64,000 nucleotides of DNA from Candidatus Aenigmatarchaeota archaeon (GTDB lineage Archaea > Aenigmatarchaeota > Aenigmatarchaeia > CG10238-14): assembly GCA_018304545.1 (NCBI GenBank), contig JAGVVZ010000006.1, positions 1-64,000 of the forward strand, given 5' to 3'. The notes below the pieces were generated by a model. The model made no database searches, was not told where the DNA came from, and saw only the letters and a list, made by a program, of their open reading frames with translations. Both the position numbers and the translations under genes were made by a program. This document shows positions 49,311-57,504 of this stretch, one piece after another (the stretch's first letter is position 1; the number at the start of each line of letters is the position of its first letter).

Positions 49311-50913
49311 AATAAAAGATGATAATAGCGGGAAATATTTTTCTCAAGATAAGCCATCAGGAAGTTTCGTTCCAGAATCTCTTGCCCAAGACATAATGTT
49401 AACAACTAAATTTCTAACTTTCGTGGATTCAAAAGAAATTTTTTGGTTTGATAGAACAGAGGGTATATGGGAACTAAACGGTGAGGTTCTAATCAGACAG
49501 ACGGGAACAGAACTGTTGGGTAAAAAAACAAAACAAAATTATCTAAATGAAACTATTGACTACATAAAAAGCAAAACCTATACTGATAGGAAAATTTTTG
49601 ATAACCAAAACCTTAATTTGATGCCTTTGAAAAATGGAGTTTTGAATCTCGAAACTATGAAGTTGATGCCTTATTCTCCAGATTTTTATTTTACTTCAAA
49701 ATTAAATGTTAAGTATGACCCTAATGTAAACTGTCCAACAGTAACGAAATTCCTTGAAGAAGTTGTTAGTAGCGACGATATTATTCTCTTGTTTGAATTA
49801 GCAGGTTACTGTCTCTATCGAAAATATCCAATTCAAAAAGCTTTCATGTTAGTTGGAGATGGTGCAAATGGCAAATCAACTTTCTTAAATTTAATCATAT
49901 CTCTCTTAGGCCCAGAGAATGTTTGCGCTGTTTCCCTTCAAGATTTAGAGCGTAACAGGTTTGCGAGTGCTAGTCTATATAGAAAACTGGCGAACATTTA
50001 TGCTGACTTGCCAAATGTTGCACTAAAGAATCCCGGTATATTTAAAATGTTGACTGGCGGAGATGTGATGCACGGCGAGAAGAAATTCAAAGATTCATTC
50101 TTTTTTTCGAATCATGCAAAGCTAATTTTTTCAGCTAATAAAGTACCTTTCGTGCAAGATGAAAGCTCAGCGTTTTACCGCCGTTGGATAATTATAAATT
50201 TCCCTAACAAATTCGAAGGGGACAAAGCCAATCCTTTGCTGCTAAAAATACTCACTACTGAAGAAGAATTGAGCGGTTTTCTGAATTTAGCACTACTAGG
50301 ATTAAAAAGAATTTTAGAGAGTGGTTGTTTCTCATATACAAAATCAACAGAAGAGATTAGGGAAGCATACATAAGAGCAAGTGACCCTATTGGCGCATTC
50401 ATTATTGATTGTATAATATCATCTCCAGAGGATTGTGTTTCAAAAGATGAGCTTTATAATGCCTATTGCCTATACTGCAAAAATAAAAAGCTTCTGACTT
50501 TGGATAAGAACGTGTTTTTCAAGAACATTAGAAAGTATGTGCAAATAGACGATTATAAACCAACTATAGACGGCAGGAGAGTTATGGCATGGAAGGGGAT
50601 AAGACTTGTTGCCCCTGTCAATGATGTCAGGGGTAATTCTAATTTAAATTCCATACAAGATTCTGATGAAATTAAAATAATAGAAAAATCCGACAGCCTT
50701 GACAACCCAGACACAAGGATTGATGGTATATCAATAAAAGAGCAACATTCTGAATCTAAAAATGGGTGGAAGAAAATATATTCATATTTTGGGTTGTGTG
50801 AATGGGGTCAACATGAGACTATAGTGGAGTATAAGATAAAGGACGATATAGACCTTAAGTGGAAAACATCTTGTAAAGGTTGTTTTGACAAGGAAATGAA
50901 ATCCTTTCTATAA
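49303..50913 (+). CDS. D5/P4-family phage/plasmid replication helicase (SF3)
   Basis: FMLVGDGANGKSTFLNLIISLLG, LANIYADLPN, GGDVMHGEKKFKDSFFFSNHAKLIFSANKVP, FYRRWIIINFP. Confidence 0.93.
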   Translation: MDEIKDDNSGKYFSQDKPSGSFVPESLAQDIMLTTKFLTFVDSKEIFWFDRTEGIWELNGEVLIRQTGTELLGKKTKQNYLNETIDYIKSKTYTDRKIFDNQNLNLMPLKNGVLNLETMKLMPYSPDFYFTSKLNVKYDPNVNCPTVTKFLEEVVSSDDIILLFELAGYCLYRKYPIQKAFMLVGDGANGKSTFLNLIISLLGPENVCAVSLQDLERNRFASASLYRKLANIYADLPNVALKNPGIFKMLTGGDVMHGEKKFKDSFFFSNHAKLIFSANKVPFVQDESSAFYRRWIIINFPNKFEGDKANPLLLKILTTEEELSGFLNLALLGLKRILESGCFSYTKSTEEIREAYIRASDPIGAFIIDCIISSPEDCVSKDELYNAYCLYCKNKKLLTLDKNVFFKNIRKYVQIDDYKPTIDGRRVMAWKGIRLVAPVNDVRGNSNLNSIQDSDEIKIIEKSDSLDNPDTRIDGISIKEQHSESKNGWKKIYSYFGLCEWGQHETIVEYKIKDDIDLKWKTSCKGCFDKEMKSFL

Positions 50914-50919
50914 TTATAT

Positions 50920-51090
50920 CTATCCCAATTTACCTTCCTTAATTTCTTTTATAGTTTTTTTCCTAATCTCTTCTTCATTTTCTTCAATATTCTTATCTGG
51001 TATAGCTGGTATAATTTCTAAGCTTTTTAGGAATTCTGACCTTAATTTACCATATATTACTGGGTCAAATTCTTCTTTCTTCTCCAACAT
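50920..51090 (-). CDS. Charged small protein (56 aa) downstream of the Ntn hydrolase
   Basis: MLEKKEEFDPVIYGKLRSEFLKSLEIIPAIPDKNIEENEEEIRKKTIKEIKEGKLG read by eye; 5 bp after the Ntn gene. Confidence 0.55.
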   Translation of the reverse strand: MLEKKEEFDPVIYGKLRSEFLKSLEIIPAIPDKNIEENEEEIRKKTIKEIKEGKLG

Positions 51091-51095
51091 CCATT

Positions 51096-51875
51096 TCACC
51101 CAAACCCTAAAAAACCTATTACTCTACCTAGTTTATCATTAGTTTTTCCATATTTTAACTCTTCTTCGTATATGTCAGCTAATAATTTTATTTGTCCCTC
51201 TCCCAGTTTAATCATTCCAGATTTAGTTAAAACTAGTGTATCAGTCTCCTTTCCTACGCCAACAGACACTTCTGCATTTCTTTTAGCTTTATAGACATTA
51301 TAAATCGTGGTTTCTAAATTATCATTTTTTGAGTGTTTTTGGAAAAGAAGTGTATTGATAGCTTGCGTACCTCCGGACCCTATTGCACCAAAATTTATGT
51401 CTCTCATATTTACCATGTCGCGCTCTGTTATTTCTACTATTTGAGCCTTTTTATCCTTAAATCCTATCAAAAGAACGTTTGTTTTAAGAGTAAATTTAGT
51501 TATGAAATCTAACATTCCTTGCGTATAAGGATTTGCCAACTGGATTCTTAGAAGTTCCTTCAAGTAATTGTAATCAATTTTATAAATATCCAAAAGCTGT
51601 TTTTGTATCATATCTTCTCTGAGTTTAACCATATTCTTGTGTATTTTCTTTTTGGCTTCATCGAAATTGGTCTCGTCATAAACCTCATCCAATAAATCTT
51701 CGAACCTCAAAGCTTCACCAGATAACATGGCTATAGTAGTATGAGTTATTTTTTTGAACTTCTCAATCGAATGTTCAAATTGTCCTATTTGTTGAACGCT
51801 TATCATATGGTCTGTAGCAAAAACAATAATTTCACTTTCATTATACTTGCCTATAGCTGCTATACATATTGTCAT
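51096..51875 (-). CDS. Proteasome-like Ntn hydrolase
   Basis: M-TICIAAIGKYNESEIIVFATDHMIS with Thr at position 2, FATD (Asp17-like), KFKKITHTTIAMLSG (Lys33-like), FGAIGSGG. Confidence 0.75.
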   Translation of the reverse strand: MTICIAAIGKYNESEIIVFATDHMISVQQIGQFEHSIEKFKKITHTTIAMLSGEALRFEDLLDEVYDETNFDEAKKKIHKNMVKLREDMIQKQLLDIYKIDYNYLKELLRIQLANPYTQGMLDFITKFTLKTNVLLIGFKDKKAQIVEITERDMVNMRDINFGAIGSGGTQAINTLLFQKHSKNDNLETTIYNVYKAKRNAEVSVGVGKETDTLVLTKSGMIKLGEGQIKLLADIYEEELKYGKTNDKLGRVIGFLGFG

Positions 51876-51932
51876 GATAATATCTTATTCGAAAATAATA
51901 AATACTAAAAATAACAATATTTATTTAGTCAG

Positions 51933-51945
51933 TGGGGATTTTACA
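51933..51945 (-). repeat. Inverted terminal/arm-type site (TGGGGATTTTACA on the plus strand)
   Basis: Reverse complement of 44350-44362. Confidence 0.7.
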
Positions 51946-51958
51946 AATTCTAGATGCT

Positions 51959-51970
51959 CCTCCAGGGCAT
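51959..51970 (+). repeat. attR core direct repeat CCTCCAGGGCAT
   Basis: Exact 12-bp copy of 44330-44341. Confidence 0.75.
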
Positions 51971-52089
51971 GACTAAAATATAAAAGTTATTTATTGAAAA
52001 ACTGAAAACGCTGTCTTTTAATGAGCAAAATTTTTTTAAGTTGGTTTAAGTAGAAAGAGGATTTAAATTACAATTAATATGCTAATACT

Positions 52090-52641
52090 ATGTATGTAAG
52101 ACCACTTCTGAGGTTAGCTGCACTAGTTGGAATAGTGACGACGTGCTATATTACTGTCTTTAGGGAAGCGATTGGGTTAACAGACTTTACTTCAATGGAC
52201 GAAAGAATATTGTTTGGTGCGCAGGTCGTGGAATATCGAGACGTTCAAATTATTGGTGATGAAGATTTTATTAGACGAACTGAAGAGGCATTAGATTATA
52301 TTGCAGAAAAAGATCCGGAGTCTTATGAATTAGTTTGGAGAAACATTTCTGGCGCGGAGAATAATGGGTTTGCGGCATTAAATCCATCTACACGTCATTA
52401 TAGTATAGGCGACGCAACAGTAAATAGTGGACTTGAACCGTACGCATCGATGATAGTTCATGATGCATGCCATGTAAAATTGGCTAGAAAGAAGGAGATG
52501 CTGACTAGAATGGAGGAAGAAAGACTATGTCTGGAAGACCAAAACACATTCCTACAAAGAATCGGCTATCCTCTTATCGATATTGATGCTGCGTTGGAGA
52601 CAAGGTATTGGGAGATTTATCCTCTCTTTAGAAATTGGTGA
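52090..52641 (+). CDS. Membrane-anchored protein with an HDxxH metallopeptidase-like motif
   Basis: N-terminal hydrophobic helix; SMIVHDACHVKLARKKEMLTRMEEERLCLEDQNTFLQRIG. Confidence 0.6.
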   Translation: MYVRPLLRLAALVGIVTTCYITVFREAIGLTDFTSMDERILFGAQVVEYRDVQIIGDEDFIRRTEEALDYIAEKDPESYELVWRNISGAENNGFAALNPSTRHYSIGDATVNSGLEPYASMIVHDACHVKLARKKEMLTRMEEERLCLEDQNTFLQRIGYPLIDIDAALETRYWEIYPLFRNW

Positions 52642-52645
52642 TTCT

Positions 52646-53110
52646 ATGGACGATCATCTCACCAAAATAAATGAGTTGGAATCATTTAATGTAGAACTTG
52701 TCAGCATCCACTATCTAAAACCACATGAAGAAATAGATAACAATCGATTAACTGAAATCAAGGAAAGCATTATCAAAGAAGGTTTGAAATTTCCAATAGT
52801 TGTAGACATAGAGAGCAAGATAATTTTGGATGGTCATCATAGACTTGCTGTTTTTAAGGAACTGGAAATCGATAAGATACCTGTATATTATGTAAATTAT
52901 TCAGACAAAAAAATAATCATAGACACTTGGAATGAAATAAGAGTGACGAAAGATGATATTATAAAAATGGTTAATTCGGGAAAGCTGTTCCCAAATAAGA
53001 CAACCAAACATATGATTTTTTCTAATAATGGCTATAGACACATCTCATCAATAACTCCGAGAATAAATGTCAATATATCCGAGATATTAAACACGATAAA
53101 AAAACAATAA
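52646..53110 (+). CDS. ParB/Srx-fold protein, SerK-like free serine kinase
   Basis: YLKPHEEID..ILDGHHRLAVFKEL..VNSGKLFPNKTTKHMIF...ITPRINVNISEIL. Confidence 0.7.
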   Translation: MDDHLTKINELESFNVELVSIHYLKPHEEIDNNRLTEIKESIIKEGLKFPIVVDIESKIILDGHHRLAVFKELEIDKIPVYYVNYSDKKIIIDTWNEIRVTKDDIIKMVNSGKLFPNKTTKHMIFSNNGYRHISSITPRINVNISEILNTIKKQ

Positions 53111-53194
53111 AATTTGAAAGCTCAATAGCACATTAAACTCGAAACACATAATTCCTCGCAAAGACTTAAAAAATTAATCTTTCCTATAGTTTCT

Positions 53195-53755
53195 ATGACA
53201 ATTTCAGATCATACACAAAGTTTTAATGAATATTTAGGTTGGTACAAACAAAATTTTGGTTATCACAGATCCCCGAAGGATTTGGAAATTATGACGGGTT
53301 TAGCAACACCTTATTGTCTTAGAGGAGAGATAGATGCTAAAACGGCTTTTGATGCCCTATATGGTGCTATTTGTTATCTAAGACAAACGACAAATCTTGA
53401 TTATACAGCTATTGATGTTATTAGACTAATAGTCAGTCAATACGGCGGTTTGCATAGCGAATATATAGCACCTTCAACTGGTGAATTGCTGACTTATGAA
53501 GCACAACACATAAACGATACTGCACCAAAGGACAAGGAGATAATCTGGGCTTTGTGTGCGCCATTGACATTAAACTCGAGGACTAGAATGAATGCGAATC
53601 TTGCAACTACTATTGTTCATGGCGCAATAAGTTTATTGAGACAAACTAAGGGTATAGGTAATTACGATATACGAGATGTCATTGATACTATAGACCAAAC
53701 TTATAGCGAACGTGGTAGAACACAAATGTTAAGACTACTGAAAAGGGGAACTTAA
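53195..53755 (+). CDS. Hypothetical protein with internal duplication (186 aa)
   Basis: YGAICYLRQTTNLDYTAIDVIRLIVSQYG versus HGAISLLRQTKGIGNYDIRDVIDTIDQTYS. Confidence 0.65.
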   Translation: MTISDHTQSFNEYLGWYKQNFGYHRSPKDLEIMTGLATPYCLRGEIDAKTAFDALYGAICYLRQTTNLDYTAIDVIRLIVSQYGGLHSEYIAPSTGELLTYEAQHINDTAPKDKEIIWALCAPLTLNSRTRMNANLATTIVHGAISLLRQTKGIGNYDIRDVIDTIDQTYSERGRTQMLRLLKRGT

Positions 53756-53826
53756 TTTATAAAAAATTTTAAAGCTTGATTAGTAAATTAGAAATAATAA
53801 TTCAAGAAAAGAAAAAAGAAAAGATT

Positions 53827-53913
53827 TTATCCTCCAAAGGCGGAGTTTGCCATCGTCGATAAAAAGCCGACAATTAAAACTAAAATCAAAACCAACAATG
53901 CTTCAAACACCAT
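53827..53913 (-). CDS. Putative 28-aa single-TM microprotein
   Basis: MVFEALLVLILVLIVGFLSTMANSAFGG; TATA-like ATTTAAATT upstream on the minus strand. Confidence 0.4.
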   Translation of the reverse strand: MVFEALLVLILVLIVGFLSTMANSAFGG

Positions 53914-54107
53914 TGTCTCAGATAAATGTTATATGGAAGTGCAATTTAAATGATTTGTATGAAAAAGTATATAGAAAAATCTATATTAACAAGTAGTGAA
54001 AACATTTCTATTGCATTATCTCAACGCATTTATTAAATATGCCTACAGGAAGATATCAAGAATAATTTTTTGATATGATTTAATAATGGAACGACAAATA
54101 TTATTAC

Positions 54108-54713
54108 ATGAGGAGAATACTGAAAATACTGATTGCGACATCTGTTTTCTTTACAATGGCCGGAGGCATGTTAGGTCCAATATATGCCGTGTATGTTGAA
54201 GAGATAGGCGGGGATATCTTGTCAACTGGCGGGGCTTATGCCATATTCGCTTTAGCTGCAGGTCTGCTCACACTGATAACGGCCAAATGGGAAGATCATT
54301 TAAAACACATAGAAAAAGTGGTTGTTCTAGGTTATTTACTATCCAGTATTGGATTCTTCATTCATTTATTAGTTAAAAGTCCGTCCCAATTGTTTTTCGT
54401 CCAGGCTCTGTTCGGATTTAGTGCAGCGATATTAAATCCGGCATATGACGTGCTATATTCAAAATACTTGCAAAAAAACAGGGTCGCATCCGGTTGGGGT
54501 ATCTGGGAAGCTGAAAACTTAATAGTGACTGCCGTTGCTTCGCTAGTGGGGGCCTACATAGCCAAAATATACGGATTCAAAATATTGCTTATGTTAATGT
54601 TTGGTTTTTCAGTAGTTGGATTTTCGCTTTCATTATTTTTATTATCAAAAAGAGTGATGATGAGAATATTTTCAATAAAAAATTTGAAAAACGTCGAACA
54701 CGTTTTTACTTAG
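54108..54713 (+). CDS. Half-length MFS-like membrane protein (201 aa)
   Basis: MAGGMLGPIYAVYVEEIGGDILSTGGAYAIFALAAGL...; about six hydrophobic helices. Confidence 0.75.
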   Translation: MRRILKILIATSVFFTMAGGMLGPIYAVYVEEIGGDILSTGGAYAIFALAAGLLTLITAKWEDHLKHIEKVVVLGYLLSSIGFFIHLLVKSPSQLFFVQALFGFSAAILNPAYDVLYSKYLQKNRVASGWGIWEAENLIVTAVASLVGAYIAKIYGFKILLMLMFGFSVVGFSLSLFLLSKRVMMRIFSIKNLKNVEHVFT

Positions 54714-55227
54714 CATCTTCTTTCTTACCGACGACTACATTATCGCCGACAGTAATGATATAACCACGTTCTCTAAGCATTTGTCCTACAGCGCCTTTCG
54801 TTACATCGGTCCACTGATCAAATCCATACACCACTACTTGTCCGGATCCTTGAGTATCCAAAGCTGGACCAAGTACACCAAATTTCAATAATATTGCAGC
54901 CAAGAAAGCTGTATTAACGTTATATTTTGTTTTTGTTACATCTCCTTCACCAGGTCCTACATGAAACTCCACGCCTGTATATTTTTTATCAGCTTGTGCC
55001 TTTCTACCTGTAGCTTCATCATATTCCACTGCAACCGTTCTCCATCCCAACACATTATAAGGATCTGACAACAAAACCTGAGTTATCGGAATTACTTGCT
55101 CAGCATCACTATACCCACAGCCTAAATCGCCTATTCTATCATTTATTCCTCCCCCTAAAGAAATACCTAAAGAACTGGCTTCATTTACATATCCTCTGGC
55201 TTGAGCTAGTGTTGACATGAATTGCAC
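54706..55227 (-). CDS. Hypothetical protein (173 aa)
   Basis: Intact ORF, upstream TATTTAAGTTT. Confidence 0.6.
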   Translation of the reverse strand: MQFMSTLAQARGYVNEASSLGISLGGGINDRIGDLGCGYSDAEQVIPITQVLLSDPYNVLGWRTVAVEYDEATGRKAQADKKYTGVEFHVGPGEGDVTKTKYNVNTAFLAAILLKFGVLGPALDTQGSGQVVVYGFDQWTDVTKGAVGQMLRERGYIITVGDNVVVGKKEDAK

Positions 55228-55309
55228 CTTTCTAAAAGTTTAGAGATGAAAACTTAAATACTTATTTTGAACTTTCGTAGTAGAGTAAACTCTGTCGAAA
55301 AAAAATTAT

Positions 55310-55909
55310 CTAATTAACTTCATGCACTTCTATCGTATGGCTCAAATCGCAGCCGGGAACTGTCACAGTGATATTAGTCACATCTTCACCAACTTCTAAA
55401 ACATCAAACCTTTCAATCTCTCTCGGCTCTACTGTTAAGTTATAGAAGTGTTTCATTTCCTGTTCGTTGCCGCGATGAATGATGAGATCGTAATTATAAA
55501 TCACAGAAGACCCAACGTTCTGGAAATAAACCGTCAGATCTCCATCCTTATAGCCGTATGATTTTATTCTGGATCTAGTTATTTTACAATTATATTCATT
55601 AACAATAGTGGTTATCGTGCTTTCTATTTCTTCGCTTATCTGATTTTCTTGGATAGTGGTTGTCGTTGTAGCATGGGCGCCTTTAGCATGGCATCCAATA
55701 TCCAAGCATGCAGAACAAGAAGAACCGACTTCGCATTGATCGGGGCATTCGTCATACGTAAACCTATGACAGTAATCATCAGTAAAAGCTATAGTTGTAG
55801 TGGTCGGCTCGATTCCACGTTCTCTGTAATTTTTAACCGTAACAAATGCCAAAAGCACAGCTAAGATTAATGTTGTTGCTAGCAAATAAGCGATTTTTTT
55901 CTTCATCAA
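55310..55909 (-). CDS. Exported Cys-containing protein with short Thr-rich linkers (199 aa)
   Basis: N-terminal TM/signal; TTTTIAFTDDYCHRFTYDECPDQCEVGSSCSACLDIGCHAKGAHATTTTTI. Confidence 0.7.
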   Translation of the reverse strand: MMKKKIAYLLATTLILAVLLAFVTVKNYRERGIEPTTTTIAFTDDYCHRFTYDECPDQCEVGSSCSACLDIGCHAKGAHATTTTTIQENQISEEIESTITTIVNEYNCKITRSRIKSYGYKDGDLTVYFQNVGSSVIYNYDLIIHRGNEQEMKHFYNLTVEPREIERFDVLEVGEDVTNITVTVPGCDLSHTIEVHEVN

Positions 55910-56028
55910 AAAAATATTGTTTCTTATTAATTTAATTTTTCCTCTCCTCAGCTTTTTAAGGCTCTCTTCATTAAGTCAAGTCGCCCATCAATCTTCATCG
56001 GATTTGAGGATAATATTGATATATAGAA

Positions 56029-57456
56029 TTAGTTTTTAATCATAATTGATTTTATATTGCAGAACTCCCATAGGCCGTGCTTTGATAACCCTCTGCCGAT
56101 GCCCGATTCTTTGACACCACCATAAGAAACCTGCGGAAATACAATAAGGGTATCATTTATCCTCACAGATCCGCATTCTAATTTTTTAGAAATTTCATTG
56201 GCCTTTTCAATATCATTTGACCAAACAGATGCACCCAGTCCATATTGTGTATTATTCGCTTGTTCGATAGCATCATCAATATTCTTGGTTACAACTACTG
56301 GCACGACAGGTCCGAACACTTCCTCTTTCAACACTCTCATTCTTTCGTTTGCTCTTATCATAACTGTCGGCAAATAGAAATATCCTCTTTGAAAATCGGA
56401 TTGTTTTCTGCCGCCAGTAAGAATTGTCGCCCCGTTGTTTTTAGCGTCTTTGACTTGACTTTCTAAATTATTTAGCTGTTCAAAACTGACTATCGGTCCC
56501 ATGCTGACGCCGTCTTCCATCGGGTTTCCTACTTTCAGTTTATTCGCTGCCTCGACAAACGCATCAATGAATTGATCGCTGATCTTCTGATCAACAAAAA
56601 ATCTTTTATCAGCCGAGCAACATTGACCGCAATTATAATATCTGCCCGTTATCAATCCGCTGACCGTCTTTTCAATATCTGCATCTTCGCATATTATGGC
56701 TGGATCGCTACCACCTAACTCCAACACTACTTTTTTTAATGAGCCGCCCCCTTTGCTCGCTATTTCTTTTCCTACTAGCGAACTGCCGGTGAACGAAATC
56801 ATGTCGATGTTGCTCTCGACTAAATATCTACCTGTTTTAGCTTTGCCTAAAATCAGATTCAAAACATTTTTCGGTATGCCTGCCTCGTGATATATTTTCA
56901 CCAGTTCATGACCGACTATCGTACTCAGCTCGGACGGCTTAAACACGACAGAATTTCCTGTCAGTAAAGCTGGAGTTATCGCCCATGTAGGTATGCCAAT
57001 AGGAAAATTCCACACACTTATTACACCTACAACGCCCAATGCCTCGTATCTAAGCATGCCCTTATAATCCGAAGTTTCCAAATTCACTTCCTCATCTTGC
57101 AAATATTCTATACCTTTAGTTGCCATCCATTTCGTTTCTTTAATGACAGAATTAATTTCATCTTCCGATTCGGATAACGGCTTGCCAACTTCTGATGTTA
57201 TCAGTTCTTTCATTTGTTTTCTTTTACTGTCAAGAATCTTTGTCATTTCAAGAAGGATTTCAGCTCTTTCGTCTATGCTTGTCCGTCTCCATTCTGATAG
57301 TGATTGCCTCGCAACCTTAACCGCTCTGCCAACATCATTTTCATCCGCCGTCCTAGCCTTTCCAAAAATTTCCTCAGTGGCTGGATTATAAGAATAGAAC
57401 ATCTCAGCTGTTCCTTCTATCTCCTTTCCATCTATCAAATGCGTAGCAAAAAACAT
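56029..57456 (-). CDS. Aldehyde dehydrogenase (second paralogue)
   Basis: SVWNFPIGIPTWAITPALLTGNSVVFKPSE, LELGGSDPAIICEDADI, YNCGQCCSADKRFFV. Confidence 0.95.
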   Translation of the reverse strand: MFFATHLIDGKEIEGTAEMFYSYNPATEEIFGKARTADENDVGRAVKVARQSLSEWRRTSIDERAEILLEMTKILDSKRKQMKELITSEVGKPLSESEDEINSVIKETKWMATKGIEYLQDEEVNLETSDYKGMLRYEALGVVGVISVWNFPIGIPTWAITPALLTGNSVVFKPSELSTIVGHELVKIYHEAGIPKNVLNLILGKAKTGRYLVESNIDMISFTGSSLVGKEIASKGGGSLKKVVLELGGSDPAIICEDADIEKTVSGLITGRYYNCGQCCSADKRFFVDQKISDQFIDAFVEAANKLKVGNPMEDGVSMGPIVSFEQLNNLESQVKDAKNNGATILTGGRKQSDFQRGYFYLPTVMIRANERMRVLKEEVFGPVVPVVVTKNIDDAIEQANNTQYGLGASVWSNDIEKANEISKKLECGSVRINDTLIVFPQVSYGGVKESGIGRGLSKHGLWEFCNIKSIMIKN

Positions 57457-57504
57457 AATTCATATATGATTGACTAATTATAAATTACTGATTAGAGACC
57501 TGGA

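Larger units (their letters stand above)
44342..51970. mobile_element. Integrative element (about 7.6 kb) in a tRNA gene
   Basis: tRNA 3' end, 12-bp direct repeats, adjacent tyrosine integrase, inverted 13-bp arm-like sites, D5/P4-like helicase and accessory genes. Confidence 0.85.

Noticed and set aside
44330-51970. Alternative that the 12-bp CCTCCAGGGCAT repeat is chance
   Set aside because: Position in a tRNA 3' end, adjacent integrase and symmetric 13-bp inverted sites together make integration the better explanation, although 12 bp alone would be weak.
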